This document shows positions 17,521 to 26,614 of a stretch of DNA of 64,000 nucleotides, piece by piece. Source of the stretch: Gemmatimonadota bacterium (lineage in GTDB: Bacteria > Gemmatimonadota > Gemmatimonadetes > Gemmatimonadales > GWC2-71-9); NCBI GenBank assembly GCA_003220795.1, contig QHTK01000043.1, positions 30,819 to 94,818 on the forward strand, written 5' to 3'. Made by a program: the position numbers and the translations under genes. The notes beneath the pieces are model-generated. The model did not search any database. It was not told where the DNA came from and saw only the letters and a program-made list of their open reading frames with translations. Numbering within the stretch: the first letter of the stretch is position 1; the number at the start of each line of letters is the position of its first letter.

Positions 17521-18156
17521 ATGCAGGCAGTCGGAGTCTGGGTTCTGACGCGCGGAGGGCGTGTCGTCGCAATGACGGCAGGCCTGATGGTGCTGCTCGC
17601 GTTGCAGCCAGAGCCGGCGCGCCCGGTCCAGACGGCGGCGGCGGGCGTAGCGCCGAACGCCAAAGCCGCCCGCACGCTCATCATCTCCGAACAGGCACGC
17701 CGCTACCTCGTGCTGCAGTACCGGTCCTTCCCCACGGAATTCATGGGGTGCATGATCGGTGAAGTGCGCGGCCGCACGGTGTTCGTGCGGCGCATCGCGC
17801 CGGCGGACGTCGATCCTCCGCAGTCGACCGCGACGCACGTCGTGCCACAGCAGACCTGCGAGGAAGCCGGTTGGACCGGTACGGTCGGCACGATTCACAG
17901 TCATCCCAGCGGGGAGCGCTGCTGGTACTTGTTCCCCGGAACCCAGGTGGCGAGCTCCGACGCGGCGTCGTTCCTGCGGCAGCCCTACCCGGTGGATGCC
18001 ATCATGTGCGGCGACCATGTCGTGTGGGCGAGCCGCGACCTGGTGCAAAACCAGGTCCTGCTGACCGACCAGCCCAAACGGGGCGTGGCGCACGAGCAGC
18101 CGCGTGGCAACCGGATTCATGCGGGCTCGGCGAGCCGCACGGGAGTGGACGAGTAG
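17521..18156 (+). CDS. Exported JAMM/MPN-like protein
   Basis: 211 residues. N-terminal hydrophobic segment (about 16-29) acts as a signal peptide or anchor. Residues 55-170 resemble a JAB/JAMM metalloprotease fold: TEFMGCMIGE gives the usual Glu (73) plus Gly pattern, TIHSHPSGE gives the HxHP motif (His126, His128), and ASSD supplies Asp147. The spacing to Asp and the missing Ser three residues before it are slightly off the Ser-x-x-Asp consensus. Cys pairs (77, 113, 134, 162) may form disulfides outside the cytoplasm. Start ATG has GAAGGAAGG six nt upstream. Substrate unknown. Confidence 0.65.
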   Translation: MQAVGVWVLTRGGRVVAMTAGLMVLLALQPEPARPVQTAAAGVAPNAKAARTLIISEQARRYLVLQYRSFPTEFMGCMIGEVRGRTVFVRRIAPADVDPPQSTATHVVPQQTCEEAGWTGTVGTIHSHPSGERCWYLFPGTQVASSDAASFLRQPYPVDAIMCGDHVVWASRDLVQNQVLLTDQPKRGVAHEQPRGNRIHAGSASRTGVDE

Positions 18157-18194
18157 GGCTGGCACTCCCCGTGGGTCCCGTGTACCATAACATT

Positions 18195-18938
18195 GTGAAA
18201 CGCGGGCCTCTGCTGCAGACGTCGCAGCACCTGCTGTCGCTCGTCCTGATCGGCTGGGCTCCCCTCGTCGCGCACGCGCAACTAGACTCCGCCCGTCTCG
18301 CGGGCTCGGTTCGCTCATCGATCAACGGCCTCCCGATCCCGGGTGTGATGATCGCCGTGCGGGGGACTCAGATCTTCGACGTGACCGATTCCGCCGGGAC
18401 GTTCGCCTTGGGGTGGCTGCCCTCCGGCCGCCAGAAGCTCCGCATCCTGTACCAGGACAGCCTCTCCTACGAGCAAGAGATCAAGCTCACGGCCGGGAAG
18501 ACGCTGAAGTTGTCCGTGCTGCTCGACGTCAACGCCGTCGAGCTGGCGCCGATCGTGGTGGAGGCGAAAAGCATACGGGCCGAGCGGAGCCTCGCCGGGT
18601 TTTACGATCGCCGGAAATGGGGGTTCGGACGGTTTTACACGCGGCAAGACCTCGAGCGTCGCCGCGGGCTGCCGCTGGAGTCGCTGCTCCGCGAGTCCGG
18701 CGTGTCCGTGGGCTGCCGAACCGGCTACTGCCTTCCGCTCGGCTGGACCGGCGGGCGCGCGTGCGTCATGTCGCTGTATCTGGACGCCGGACGGATGGCA
18801 GGCGACCAGTTCGACTTGATCCGCGTAGACGAGCTGGCCGGCGTGGAGGTGTACAAGCGCGGCTTCGACGTCCCGGTCGAATTCCAGTGGGGTACGGGCA
18901 ACGCGTGCGGGGCCATCCTGCTGTGGAGCAGGTATTAG
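18195..18938 (+). CDS. Small TonB-receptor-like protein: carboxypeptidase-regulatory domain plus plug, no barrel
   Basis: About 247 residues from GTG at 18195; other GTGs lie 9-24 nt upstream and no clear Shine-Dalgarno is present, so the start is uncertain. A signal peptide ends near VAHAQ. Residues 30-105 look like a carboxypeptidase regulatory-like (peptidase-associated) domain: LAGSVRSSINGLPIPGVMIA, with the repeat ending KLSVLLD. The rest resembles a plug domain (LDAGRMAGDQFDLIRVDEL, GVEVYKRG). The protein ends where a beta-barrel would begin. Such short proteins recur in Gemmatimonadota-like genomes (my recollection). Four Cys in the plug part are unusual. Ends overlap ychF by 4 nt. Confidence 0.7.
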   Translation: MKRGPLLQTSQHLLSLVLIGWAPLVAHAQLDSARLAGSVRSSINGLPIPGVMIAVRGTQIFDVTDSAGTFALGWLPSGRQKLRILYQDSLSYEQEIKLTAGKTLKLSVLLDVNAVELAPIVVEAKSIRAERSLAGFYDRRKWGFGRFYTRQDLERRRGLPLESLLRESGVSVGCRTGYCLPLGWTGGRACVMSLYLDAGRMAGDQFDLIRVDELAGVEVYKRGFDVPVEFQWGTGNACGAILLWSRY

Positions 18939-20038
18939 ACGTTGAACCGGAACAGCAGGATGTCGCCGTCCTGCACCACGTAGTCCCGCCCCTCCGAGCG
19001 CACCAGTCCTTGCTCGCGCGCCGTCTTGTACGATCCCACCCGCACGAACTCCTCGTACGCAACGGTCTCGGCGCGGATGAAGCCGCGCTGAAAATCCGAG
19101 TGGATCTCCCCGGCCGCGTCGAACGCGGTGCCCCCCCGGTGCATAGTCCAGGCGCGCACTTCGTTCTCCCCCACCGTGAAGAAGGTCTGTAGACCGAGCA
19201 GGTGGTAGCCGGCGTGGATCAGGCGGTCGAGTCCCGGTTCGGTGACGCCCGCGCTCGCGAGATACTCCCGCCGCTCGTCGCCTGCCAGCTCGGCGAGCTC
19301 CGCCTCGAACTTGGCCGAGAAGGGGACGATCTCCGCCTCTTCGTGGTGTGACTGCACGGCGCGCCGCAGCGCGGGGACGCCGGCCCCGACGGCTGCGCTG
19401 AGATCGGCCTCGCTCACGTTCGCGGCATACAGGATCGGCTTCGCGGTGAGCAGGCCGAGCTGACGCAGAAACGTCACCGCCTCCTCGCTCTCGCCCGCTT
19501 CCCGGGCGCCGCGGCCCGCGTCGAGTTCGGCCAACACGCGCTCCAGCACCACGAGCTCCGCCTGCGCGTCCTTGTCCCCCGCCCGGGCGGTCTTGCGGGT
19601 CTTCTCGAGCCGCCGCTCGACCACCGCGAGGTCGGCGAGTGCGAGCTCGCCCGTGACGACATCGTGGTCCCGCACCGGGTCCACGGGCCCCATGACGTGC
19701 ACGACGTCGGGGTCCTCGAAGCACCGGATCACGTGCACGATCGCGTCCACTTCGCGGATGTACGACAGGAACTGGTTGCCCAGTCCCTCGCCCTGTGACG
19801 CGCCCTTGACCAGGCCGGCAATGTCCACGAATTCGACGACGGCGGGGACCTTCTTCTTCGGCTGGACGATTTCGAACAGCCGGTCGAGGCGTCGGTCGGG
19901 CACTTCCACGACGCCGACGTTCGGCTCGACGGTGCAGAAGGGATAGTTCTCCGCCGCGGCGGCCTGCGACGAGGTGAGGGCGTTGAACAGGGTCGATTTG
20001 CCGACGTTGGGGAGACCGACGATGCCGAGGCGGAGCAC
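18935..20038 (-). CDS. ychF: Redox/ribosome-associated GTPase-like ATPase YchF (OLA1 family)
   Basis: 367 residues. GLPNVGKSTLFNALT (G1), FVDIAGLVKGASQGEGLGN (G3 region) and a C-terminal TGS domain with FFTVGENEVRAW and AAGEIHSDFQRGFIRAE. The family binds ATP better than GTP and acts in stress and ribosome-linked regulation. Start GTG at 20036-20038 shares one base with the pth stop (TAGTG). Last gene of prs-rplY-pth-ychF. Confidence 0.97.
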   Translation of the reverse strand: MLRLGIVGLPNVGKSTLFNALTSSQAAAAENYPFCTVEPNVGVVEVPDRRLDRLFEIVQPKKKVPAVVEFVDIAGLVKGASQGEGLGNQFLSYIREVDAIVHVIRCFEDPDVVHVMGPVDPVRDHDVVTGELALADLAVVERRLEKTRKTARAGDKDAQAELVVLERVLAELDAGRGAREAGESEEAVTFLRQLGLLTAKPILYAANVSEADLSAAVGAGVPALRRAVQSHHEEAEIVPFSAKFEAELAELAGDERREYLASAGVTEPGLDRLIHAGYHLLGLQTFFTVGENEVRAWTMHRGGTAFDAAGEIHSDFQRGFIRAETVAYEEFVRVGSYKTAREQGLVRSEGRDYVVQDGDILLFRFNV

Positions 20039-20580
20039 TAGGGGGCGCCTTCCTTCACCCACTTGGAGACCGCGTCCACCATCTCGGGCATGAGTGCCTC
20101 GACCTGCTCGACTTGCTCGGGTGTGAACGGCGCGAGCACGTATTCCGACCACTCGCCGGCGCCCTCCGGGAGCGGTCCCACGCCGATCCGGAGGCGCGCG
20201 TACGCCTGCGATTGCAGCGCTCCCTCGATGCTCTTCAGGCCGTTATGACCGCCCGACGAGCCGTCGGCACGGAGCCGAAACGTGCCGCAGGGAATCTGAA
20301 AGTCGTCCACGAGGATCAGCAAATCGGTGGTGGGATTGAAGGCGGGGTCGGCGCGCAGCGACGCCAACGCGGCCCCGCTGCGGTTCATGTACGTGGTGGG
20401 CTTGAGTACGCGGACGGGGACGCCCGCGACGTCGCCCTGGGAGACGCGCGCGCGCTCGCCGCGTCGGAACGGGGGAAACCCCCACCGCGCGACGAGCGCG
20501 TCGGCGAGCCGGAAGCCCGCATTGTGCCGGGTCGCCGCGTACTCTGGCCCCGGGTTGCCGAGGCCAACCACGGCGCGCAA
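20038..20580 (-). CDS. pth: Peptidyl-tRNA hydrolase
   Basis: 180 residues. Frees tRNA from drop-off peptidyl-tRNA. GLGNPGPEYAATRHNAGF holds the catalytic His; PTTYMNRSG, LVDDFQIPCG and SSGGHNGLKSI are all family signatures. The start is TTG at 20578-20580, directly before RAVVGLGNPG, and is separated from the rplY stop by 3 bp, so coupling to rplY translation is likely. Confidence 0.97.
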   Translation of the reverse strand: MRAVVGLGNPGPEYAATRHNAGFRLADALVARWGFPPFRRGERARVSQGDVAGVPVRVLKPTTYMNRSGAALASLRADPAFNPTTDLLILVDDFQIPCGTFRLRADGSSGGHNGLKSIEGALQSQAYARLRIGVGPLPEGAGEWSEYVLAPFTPEQVEQVEALMPEMVDAVSKWVKEGAP

Positions 20581-20583
20581 GCC

Positions 20584-21357
20584 TCAGCTCTCTTTGCCGC
20601 CCTTGGGCTTCTCGACTTTCTCCGCCTTCTCGCCCTTGGCGGGAGTCGCCGCGCCGCCGCCTTTCGTCTCGGGCTTGGCGCCGCCTTCGCCGGCCGCCGC
20701 GCCCTCGCCTTCCACTTCTTCGCCCTCGCGCACCTTGCGAATCAGCTCGGGTTCGGCGACCTCGGCCGCCGCCTCGGGGACCGGGGCGGTCACCTCTTCG
20801 GCGCGCGGCGGCACCACCGTCGCGATCGTGAGATCCGCCAGCGTGAGGATCGTCGCGTTCGCGATGTGCAAATCGCGCACGTGCAGCGAGTCGCCGATCT
20901 TCAGGGCGGTGACGTCGAGCTCCACGCGGTCGGGAATGTTATCGGGCATCACCTCGATCTCGACCTCGCGCGTCACCTGGTCGAGCACGCCGCCGGCGTT
21001 TCGCACGCCGTCCGGGTTGCCGACCAGGTGCACCGGCACCTTGAGCTTGACCTTCTCCTCGGCGTGGATCTCGTAGAAATCCACGTGGATGATGTCGGGG
21101 CGGATCGGATGGCGCTGGATCTCGCGGATCAGCGTCCGGGTTTTCATGCCGTCCACCGCGAGCTCGATGATCGTGCTCGCGGGTTCGACGCCGGTGAGCG
21201 CCTTCTCGAGCGCCTTGGCCTCCACCTCGAGCGACTGGGTCTCGCGCCCGTGTCCGTAGATCACGGCGGGGACCTTACCCCGGAAGCGCGTCTGTCGCGC
21301 GGCGCCCTTACCGGTCGTGGTGCGCGGGCTTGCCGCGAGGGAAACGATTTGGGCCAT
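20584..21357 (-). CDS. rplY: 50S ribosomal protein L25/general stress protein Ctc
   Basis: 257 residues: the 5S-rRNA-binding L25 domain (about 1-95: ASPRTTTGKGAARQTRFRG, VPAVIYGHG, IQRHPIRPDIIHVDFYEI) plus the long Ctc C-terminal beta domain (about 96-190) and a low-complexity Glu/Gly/Ala/Lys tail (about 195-257) of unknown use. Organised rplY-pth as in many bacteria. Confidence 0.96.
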   Translation of the reverse strand: MAQIVSLAASPRTTTGKGAARQTRFRGKVPAVIYGHGRETQSLEVEAKALEKALTGVEPASTIIELAVDGMKTRTLIREIQRHPIRPDIIHVDFYEIHAEEKVKLKVPVHLVGNPDGVRNAGGVLDQVTREVEIEVMPDNIPDRVELDVTALKIGDSLHVRDLHIANATILTLADLTIATVVPPRAEEVTAPVPEAAAEVAEPELIRKVREGEEVEGEGAAAGEGGAKPETKGGGAATPAKGEKAEKVEKPKGGKES

Positions 21358-21387
21358 TGCCGGTCCTCAGAGGTCAGACGTCGGACG

Positions 21388-22341
21388 TCATTCGAAGAGC
21401 GAGCTCACCGATTGATTCGAGTGCTCGTAGCCGATCGCTTTGGCGATCAGTCCGGCGATCGACAGCACCTTCAGCTTCTCGAAGCAGCGCTCGTCCGGGA
21501 TGCGGATCGTATTCGTCACCGCGACCTCGTCGATCGGAGAGGCACGCAGGCGCTCGACCGCGGGCCCCGACAGCAGGGCGTGCGAGGCAAACGCATAGAT
21601 CTTGCCCGCCCCGAGCCGCCTGAGCGCGGCCGCCGCCTCCGTAACCGTCCCCGCCGTGTCGATCATGTCGTCAGGGATGAGGCAGTCCTTTTCTTCCACC
21701 TCGCCCACGACGTTCACCACCTCGGCGACGTTCGCCGAGGGGCGCCGCTTGTCGATGATCGCGAGCGAAGCATTCAGCCGCTTCGCGAAGCCACGCGCCA
21801 TCTTCGCCGAGCCGACGTCCGGCGCCACCACGACCGGATCGTACAGCTGCTTCTGGCGGAAGTGGCTCACGAACACCGGCGCCGCGTACAGGTGGTCCAC
21901 CGGCAGGTCGAAGAACCCCTGCAGCTGGTGGGAATGGAAGTCCATCCCCAGGACGCGGTCGGCGCCCGCGTGCGTGATCAGGTTCGCCATCAGCTTCGCG
22001 CTGATCGCCACGCGCGGCTGGTCCTTGCGGTCCTGTCGCGCGTAGCCGAAGTACGGCAGCACCGCCGTGATCCGCGCCGCGCTCGCCCGTCGCGCGGCGT
22101 CGATCAGGAGCAACAGCTCCATCAGGTTCTCGGCCGGCGGATTGGTCGGCTGGATGATAAAGACATCCCGCCCCCGCACGTTTTCGTCGATCTTGACGAA
22201 GATCTCGCCGTCGGCGAACCGGCGGATCGTCACCGCGCACAGCGGCTGCCCCAAGTGGTGGGCCATCTCCTCGGCGAGCGGCCGGTTGGCCGTGCCCGAG
22301 AGGAGCAATAGCTGGCTCCGCGACAGCGTGAGGTCCGCCAT
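21388..22341 (-). CDS. prs: Ribose-phosphate pyrophosphokinase
   Basis: 317 residues. Makes PRPP from ribose 5-phosphate and ATP for nucleotide, His and Trp synthesis. Typical features: RFADGEIFVKIDENVRG (about 41-57), VLPYFGYARQDRKDQPR (about 94-110) with the flexible catalytic loop Arg/Lys, DFHSHQLQGFFD (about 134-145) and the PRPP loop DDMIDTAGTV (224-233). Starts an operon with rplY, pth and ychF. Confidence 0.98.
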   Translation of the reverse strand: MADLTLSRSQLLLLSGTANRPLAEEMAHHLGQPLCAVTIRRFADGEIFVKIDENVRGRDVFIIQPTNPPAENLMELLLLIDAARRASAARITAVLPYFGYARQDRKDQPRVAISAKLMANLITHAGADRVLGMDFHSHQLQGFFDLPVDHLYAAPVFVSHFRQKQLYDPVVVAPDVGSAKMARGFAKRLNASLAIIDKRRPSANVAEVVNVVGEVEEKDCLIPDDMIDTAGTVTEAAAALRRLGAGKIYAFASHALLSGPAVERLRASPIDEVAVTNTIRIPDERCFEKLKVLSIAGLIAKAIGYEHSNQSVSSLFE

Positions 22342-22392
22342 GTGAGCCCCGCAAAATAGACGGCAAACTGCTGGAAGCCAAGGGGTTGGGGG

Positions 22393-23331
22393 CTATGGCT
22401 TGGCCGGGGCAGTCGGCTTGAGCGAGCGGCTCGCGGGCGTGAGTCCGTCGACGTCCCACGCGTTCATCCGGTATACCACACCCGTCTCACCGCCCGGAGC
22501 GGCGCCCCCGGTGCGGCGGACCCAGAACGCGCCCGGGATCGAGTCGAACACGAGTGCGACCGACATGCCGCGGGCGCTGCGCACCGTGAGGCGCCGTGCC
22601 GGCCGCTGCGCCCGGGCGGAGTCGGCCTGGGCCGGCGTGGCGAAGCCCGCGGCCGTCACGGTGCGGTATTTCTCGAGCAACCGGGCCACCGCGCCCGAGT
22701 CCGCCGCGGCGCCGTCGAGCGTCCAGGCTTTGCCCGCGCGCCTGAGCGCATACCGGTCGTTCCCGCGCTCGACGTCCACCAACACGACGCTGTCGGGCGC
22801 CACGGCGGCGATACGCTTGTCGCGCCACTCGTCCACCGTGCGATCCGCGAGCGTCGCCAGCCGCCCGCGCCACAGATAGACGTGGCTGTCACCGGGCCGG
22901 CGCAGGTAGGCGCTGCCGTACTCCGAGCCCCGGGCGCCGATGATCACCTCGCGCACCGGCTGGCCCGGGCCGTGGACGCGGAGCCGGCGCCCCGTGGCAC
23001 CGTCGACGTTGAGGCGGCCGAACGACGACGAATCCTGCGCCACGAGCTCCGGCGGCGCGCTGTCGTGCAGTGCGTGGAGGAGCTCATTCACGCCGTCGAG
23101 CGCGGCGCGCCGGCCGTTCACGGTCCACGCCGTGGCCGACTGCCTGGCCAGCACGATCGAATCCTTTCCCTTGATGAGGCTGATCGTGTCGACATCGGCC
23201 GGCGCCGGCGCGGAGAGGGAGAACCCCCCCGTGACGGTGTCCGAGCCGCGGGAGAGGCGCTCGGAGGCGCCCCACAGGAGCAGCACGACGGCCAGCGTGA
23301 GGATGATCAGCCGGAGCTGTTTCGCGCTCAT
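22393..23331 (-). CDS. DUF4340-type periplasmic protein of the Gld-like ABC operon
   Basis: 312 residues: a single N-terminal membrane helix (about 6-22, LIILTLAVVLLLWGA) and an extracytoplasmic beta-rich region with repeats of the DUF4340 pattern (SIVLARQSATAWTVNG, DRYALRRAGKAWTLDG). It follows the gldA and gldFG-fusion genes and overlaps the latter (ATGA at 23329-23332). DUF4340 genes are commonly found beside GldG-like transporters; the substrate is unknown. Confidence 0.8.
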   Translation of the reverse strand: MSAKQLRLIILTLAVVLLLWGASERLSRGSDTVTGGFSLSAPAPADVDTISLIKGKDSIVLARQSATAWTVNGRRAALDGVNELLHALHDSAPPELVAQDSSSFGRLNVDGATGRRLRVHGPGQPVREVIIGARGSEYGSAYLRRPGDSHVYLWRGRLATLADRTVDEWRDKRIAAVAPDSVVLVDVERGNDRYALRRAGKAWTLDGAAADSGAVARLLEKYRTVTAAGFATPAQADSARAQRPARRLTVRSARGMSVALVFDSIPGAFWVRRTGGAAPGGETGVVYRMNAWDVDGLTPASRSLKPTAPAKP

Positions 23332-25577
23332 CAGGCTCCTCCCGCGCCCGCCAGCGCCAGCGGTCGGTACACCTGTCGTGTGATCTGGCGCCGGCGCCAC
23401 AGTCGCAAGGCGCCGAAGACGATCAGCAGCACGGGCACCCCGATGATGTTGCCGTATTTCACGACATCGTGCGTGGTCGCGCTGGCGAACGCGAGCGGTG
23501 GAGGAGTCCGATTCTTCGAGCGAATCGCGATCAAGGCCTCGTCCTGTGCGAGCCAGTCCACGGCGTTCTGGACGAACACGATGTTGTCCGGAGAATTCTG
23601 TGCGTAGCGATCGCTCCCGAAGTCCGGGCTGCCCACGACCACGAGGCGGCCGCGGGTCGCGCTGGCCGCGCCCTGCGTCGCGGGGGCGAGCTGCGCGGCG
23701 AGGAGTCGCGGACGCAGGCTGTCGCGGCGGAACTCGCGCGACGGATCGAGGAGCGCCGTGGTCTCCTGCACACCGCCGGCGCGACTTGTCACCAGCAGCG
23801 GCGTGACGGTGCCCTTCGGGGCCTTGGTCGTGTCGAGGCTGCTCGGCCAGGGGAGCAACACGGCGTCGATTTCGGCGTTTACGGGAGACGCCCTGGTGCT
23901 CGCTGCCTGTATCCAGAAGGGGTAGGGCAGGAGCACCTGACCGAATTGTGCCTGAATGGCGACGCGCGCGTTCGACGCGAGGTCGTACACCATATCGGAG
24001 CCGATGGACACACCGTAGGGCTTGAGCAACTCGTTCCACCCCACCGGCCGCGAGAACGAGAACGGGCCTTGCGGCGAGCGCTCCATGCCGCTGGCCATGA
24101 GCAGCAGGCTGCCGCCGCGGTCTAGGAACGCGTTGAGGTTGGCGGCCTGGGCGCCGCGCAGCGAATCGGGGGTGCCTGCGAAGATCACTGCCTTCGTGTC
24201 GGGCGGGATTGCGCTGTCCGAGAGCGCGACCGCGTGCACCGTGTAGGTCCGCTCGAGCTGCTGGCGCAGCGCCTCGAAGGACCGTCGCATCTGGGGCGGC
24301 GTCTGTGCGTCGGTGATCTCGCCGAACCCGATCGCCGGCTTGTTGGTGGTAGTGAGCGAGCGGATGTCGGACGTCAGACGGTACTCGAGGTCGTTCGTCT
24401 GCTGCACGAAGGGGATGGTCTTGACGCCGTCGGCGTAGCGCACGGCGAGTCCCAGGTACCCTTCCTTTACCTGCAGCTCGGCCTTCCCCAGCACGTTGAA
24501 CTGCACGGGCGGGATGCCGAGCGTGCGTGCCTCGCGTAGCACCGCGCTGTCGGCGGACGGGTCCTGCACGACGACTTTCACCCGGCCGCGGCCCGCGGCG
24601 CGATAGTCGCGCAACAGATCGTCCAGGTCGCGTTTCAGGAACGCCACTTGGGGCGGGAGCGCGCTCGTGGCGAACAGCTTGATGGTCACGAGGTCGGGCA
24701 GGGCGCCGAGGATCCGCTTCGTGGCGGGGGCGAGCGTGTACGACCGGCCCGGCGTCAGGTCGATCCGGCCGCCGATGTGGCGTCCGAACAGGTTCACCAC
24801 GATCATCGCCGCCGCGAGCAGCACCGTCCCGAGTCGCAGGCGCTGCAGCGACGCGCCGCGCGCCGTGAGCTTGCGCCGCATCAGCGCGAAGTAGGCGAGC
24901 AGCAGGAAGAGCGCGGCGAGCGTAACGAAGTAAACGGCGTCCCGCAGGTCGATCACACCGCGGTCGATGCCGGTGAAATGCGACAGCACGCCGAGCGACG
25001 CGGCGATCGCGCCGAGGCGGGGCGGCAGGCCCACGATCAAGGGATCGAGCCCGACCAGAATCAGCACGAACATCACCGCGACGGCGAGGATGAACGCGGT
25101 GATCTGGTTGCTGGTGACGCTCGACGCCCAGATGCCGACGGCGGCGAGCCCCGCGATCAGGAGCGTAGCGCCGACGTACTGCGCCACGAGCACCCCGACC
25201 GGGAGATGCGCTCCCAGGGCGAGGCCGAGCGGGAGGGTGAGCGTCATGGCCAGCGCGATCACGAGGACCGACAGCTGACCGAGGTACTTGCCGGCCAGAA
25301 GCTCGAGCTCCGTGATGGGCTGCGCCAGCACGACCTCGAGCGTGCCGCTGCGAGAGTCCTCGGCGAGGGCGCGCATCGTCACGGCGGGCGCGAGGAACAA
25401 GAGCAGCCAGGGCAGCAGGTCGAGCATGGGGCGCAGCGACGCCACGCCGTACATGTCCACTTCCCGGAAGAAGAGGAAGCCGTTCACGCTGGTGAACACG
25501 ACCAGCAGGATGTACGCCGTGGGGTGATCGAACAGCGCCTTGAGCTCGCGTCGCGCGACCGTCAGGATGGCGTTCAT
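23331..25577 (-). CDS. Fused ABC-2 permease and GldG-type extracytoplasmic protein
   Basis: 748 residues. Residues 1-250 are an ABC-2 permease with about six helices (ILLVVFTSVNGFLFF; FLAPAVTMRALAEDSRSGTLE is the typical cytoplasmic loop). Residues about 270-748 correspond to GldG: a second membrane helix, then a large extracytoplasmic domain with LTPGRSYTLAPATKRIL, the VVQDPSADSA and IGFGEITDAQ regions, and a closing helix LLIVFGALRLW. In gliding Bacteroidota GldF and GldG are separate; here they are one chain. Start ATG at 25575-25577 overlaps the ATPase stop. The ORF could be extended upstream but that would run through the ATPase gene. Confidence 0.88.
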   Translation of the reverse strand: MNAILTVARRELKALFDHPTAYILLVVFTSVNGFLFFREVDMYGVASLRPMLDLLPWLLLFLAPAVTMRALAEDSRSGTLEVVLAQPITELELLAGKYLGQLSVLVIALAMTLTLPLGLALGAHLPVGVLVAQYVGATLLIAGLAAVGIWASSVTSNQITAFILAVAVMFVLILVGLDPLIVGLPPRLGAIAASLGVLSHFTGIDRGVIDLRDAVYFVTLAALFLLLAYFALMRRKLTARGASLQRLRLGTVLLAAAMIVVNLFGRHIGGRIDLTPGRSYTLAPATKRILGALPDLVTIKLFATSALPPQVAFLKRDLDDLLRDYRAAGRGRVKVVVQDPSADSAVLREARTLGIPPVQFNVLGKAELQVKEGYLGLAVRYADGVKTIPFVQQTNDLEYRLTSDIRSLTTTNKPAIGFGEITDAQTPPQMRRSFEALRQQLERTYTVHAVALSDSAIPPDTKAVIFAGTPDSLRGAQAANLNAFLDRGGSLLLMASGMERSPQGPFSFSRPVGWNELLKPYGVSIGSDMVYDLASNARVAIQAQFGQVLLPYPFWIQAASTRASPVNAEIDAVLLPWPSSLDTTKAPKGTVTPLLVTSRAGGVQETTALLDPSREFRRDSLRPRLLAAQLAPATQGAASATRGRLVVVGSPDFGSDRYAQNSPDNIVFVQNAVDWLAQDEALIAIRSKNRTPPPLAFASATTHDVVKYGNIIGVPVLLIVFGALRLWRRRQITRQVYRPLALAGAGGA

Positions 25578-26518
25578 GCGTCGCTCGCGTCGCGCTGCGT
25601 GAGCTGGTGGAACAGCTCCTCCAGGCCGGCGCGCTCCGCGTGCAGCTCGTACAACGTCCATCCGCGGGCCTTGGCCAGCGCGTAGATCTCGGGCCGGAGA
25701 TCAGTGCCGCCGTCCGCCGTGAGCGTGACCGCGACGCGCCCATCCGCGGCGCGACCGGGCTCCACCCGCCGCACGCCCGGGAGCTGGCCGAGCGCTTCGG
25801 CCACGCCCGCGCCGGCGACCTCGACCGAGATCTCCACCGCCCCCTCCGCCTGCTGGATGAGCCGGTCCACCGGGCCGTCCGCGACGATCTTGCCGTGACT
25901 GATGATGAGCAGGCGCGAGCAGGTGTGCTGCACTTCGGAGAGCACGTGCGTGGAGAGGATCACCGTGCGGTCCCGGCCGAGCGCGCCGATCAGGCGCCGA
26001 ATCTCGACGCGCTGGTTGGGGTCGAGACCCTCCGTCGGCTCGTCGAGGACGAGCAGATCCGGTCGGTGCAGGATCGCCTGCGCCAGCCCGACGCGCTGGC
26101 GGAATCCCTTCGAGAGCTCGCCGATCGGCCGGTAGTACACGCTTTCGATGCCCGTCCCCGTGACCGCCGCGTCGAGCGATTGACGGCGGGTGAGTCCCGC
26201 GAGCTCGCGCAGGTCGGCGATGAAGGCGAGGTAGTCGGCCACCAGCATGTCGCCGTACAGCGGGTTGTTCTCCGGTAAGTAGCCGATGCGACGCTTCGAC
26301 TCACGCGCCGCCTGGGCGAGCGGCACGCCGTCGAGCGTGATCTGGCCCGTGTCCGGCTCGTAGTACTGGGTGATCATCCGCATCGTCGTGGACTTGCCGG
26401 CGCCGTTCGGGCCCAGGAACCCGACCACTTGCCCTCGATCGACCGCGAAGGACACCTGGTCGACGGCGGTCACGCCGGCGAAGCGCTTGGACACACGCTC
26501 TAAAGAAAGGAAGGACAT
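25574..26518 (-). CDS. ABC transporter ATP-binding protein, GldA-like
   Basis: 314 residues. Walker A GPNGAGKST (about 34-42), Q-loop ITQYYEPDTG, signature LSKGFRQRVGLAQA, Walker B LLVLDEPTEGLDP and the switch His in STHVLSE. A C-terminal extension of about 90 residues (AEALGQLPGVRRVEPG) matches GldA/DrrA-like exporters. It drives the fused permease encoded next (4-nt overlap). Promoter presumably in 26519-26614. Confidence 0.95.
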   Translation of the reverse strand: MSFLSLERVSKRFAGVTAVDQVSFAVDRGQVVGFLGPNGAGKSTTMRMITQYYEPDTGQITLDGVPLAQAARESKRRIGYLPENNPLYGDMLVADYLAFIADLRELAGLTRRQSLDAAVTGTGIESVYYRPIGELSKGFRQRVGLAQAILHRPDLLVLDEPTEGLDPNQRVEIRRLIGALGRDRTVILSTHVLSEVQHTCSRLLIISHGKIVADGPVDRLIQQAEGAVEISVEVAGAGVAEALGQLPGVRRVEPGRAADGRVAVTLTADGGTDLRPEIYALAKARGWTLYELHAERAGLEELFHQLTQRDASDA

Positions 26519-26614
26519 GGGCGGTGAGTGTGTAGAGGACTCGGGGGAAGATGGTAATCACGCAGCGCCAGATAGTTCAAGTCCCCGGTTTCCGGCGGCG
26601 GGGATGGCAACTGC

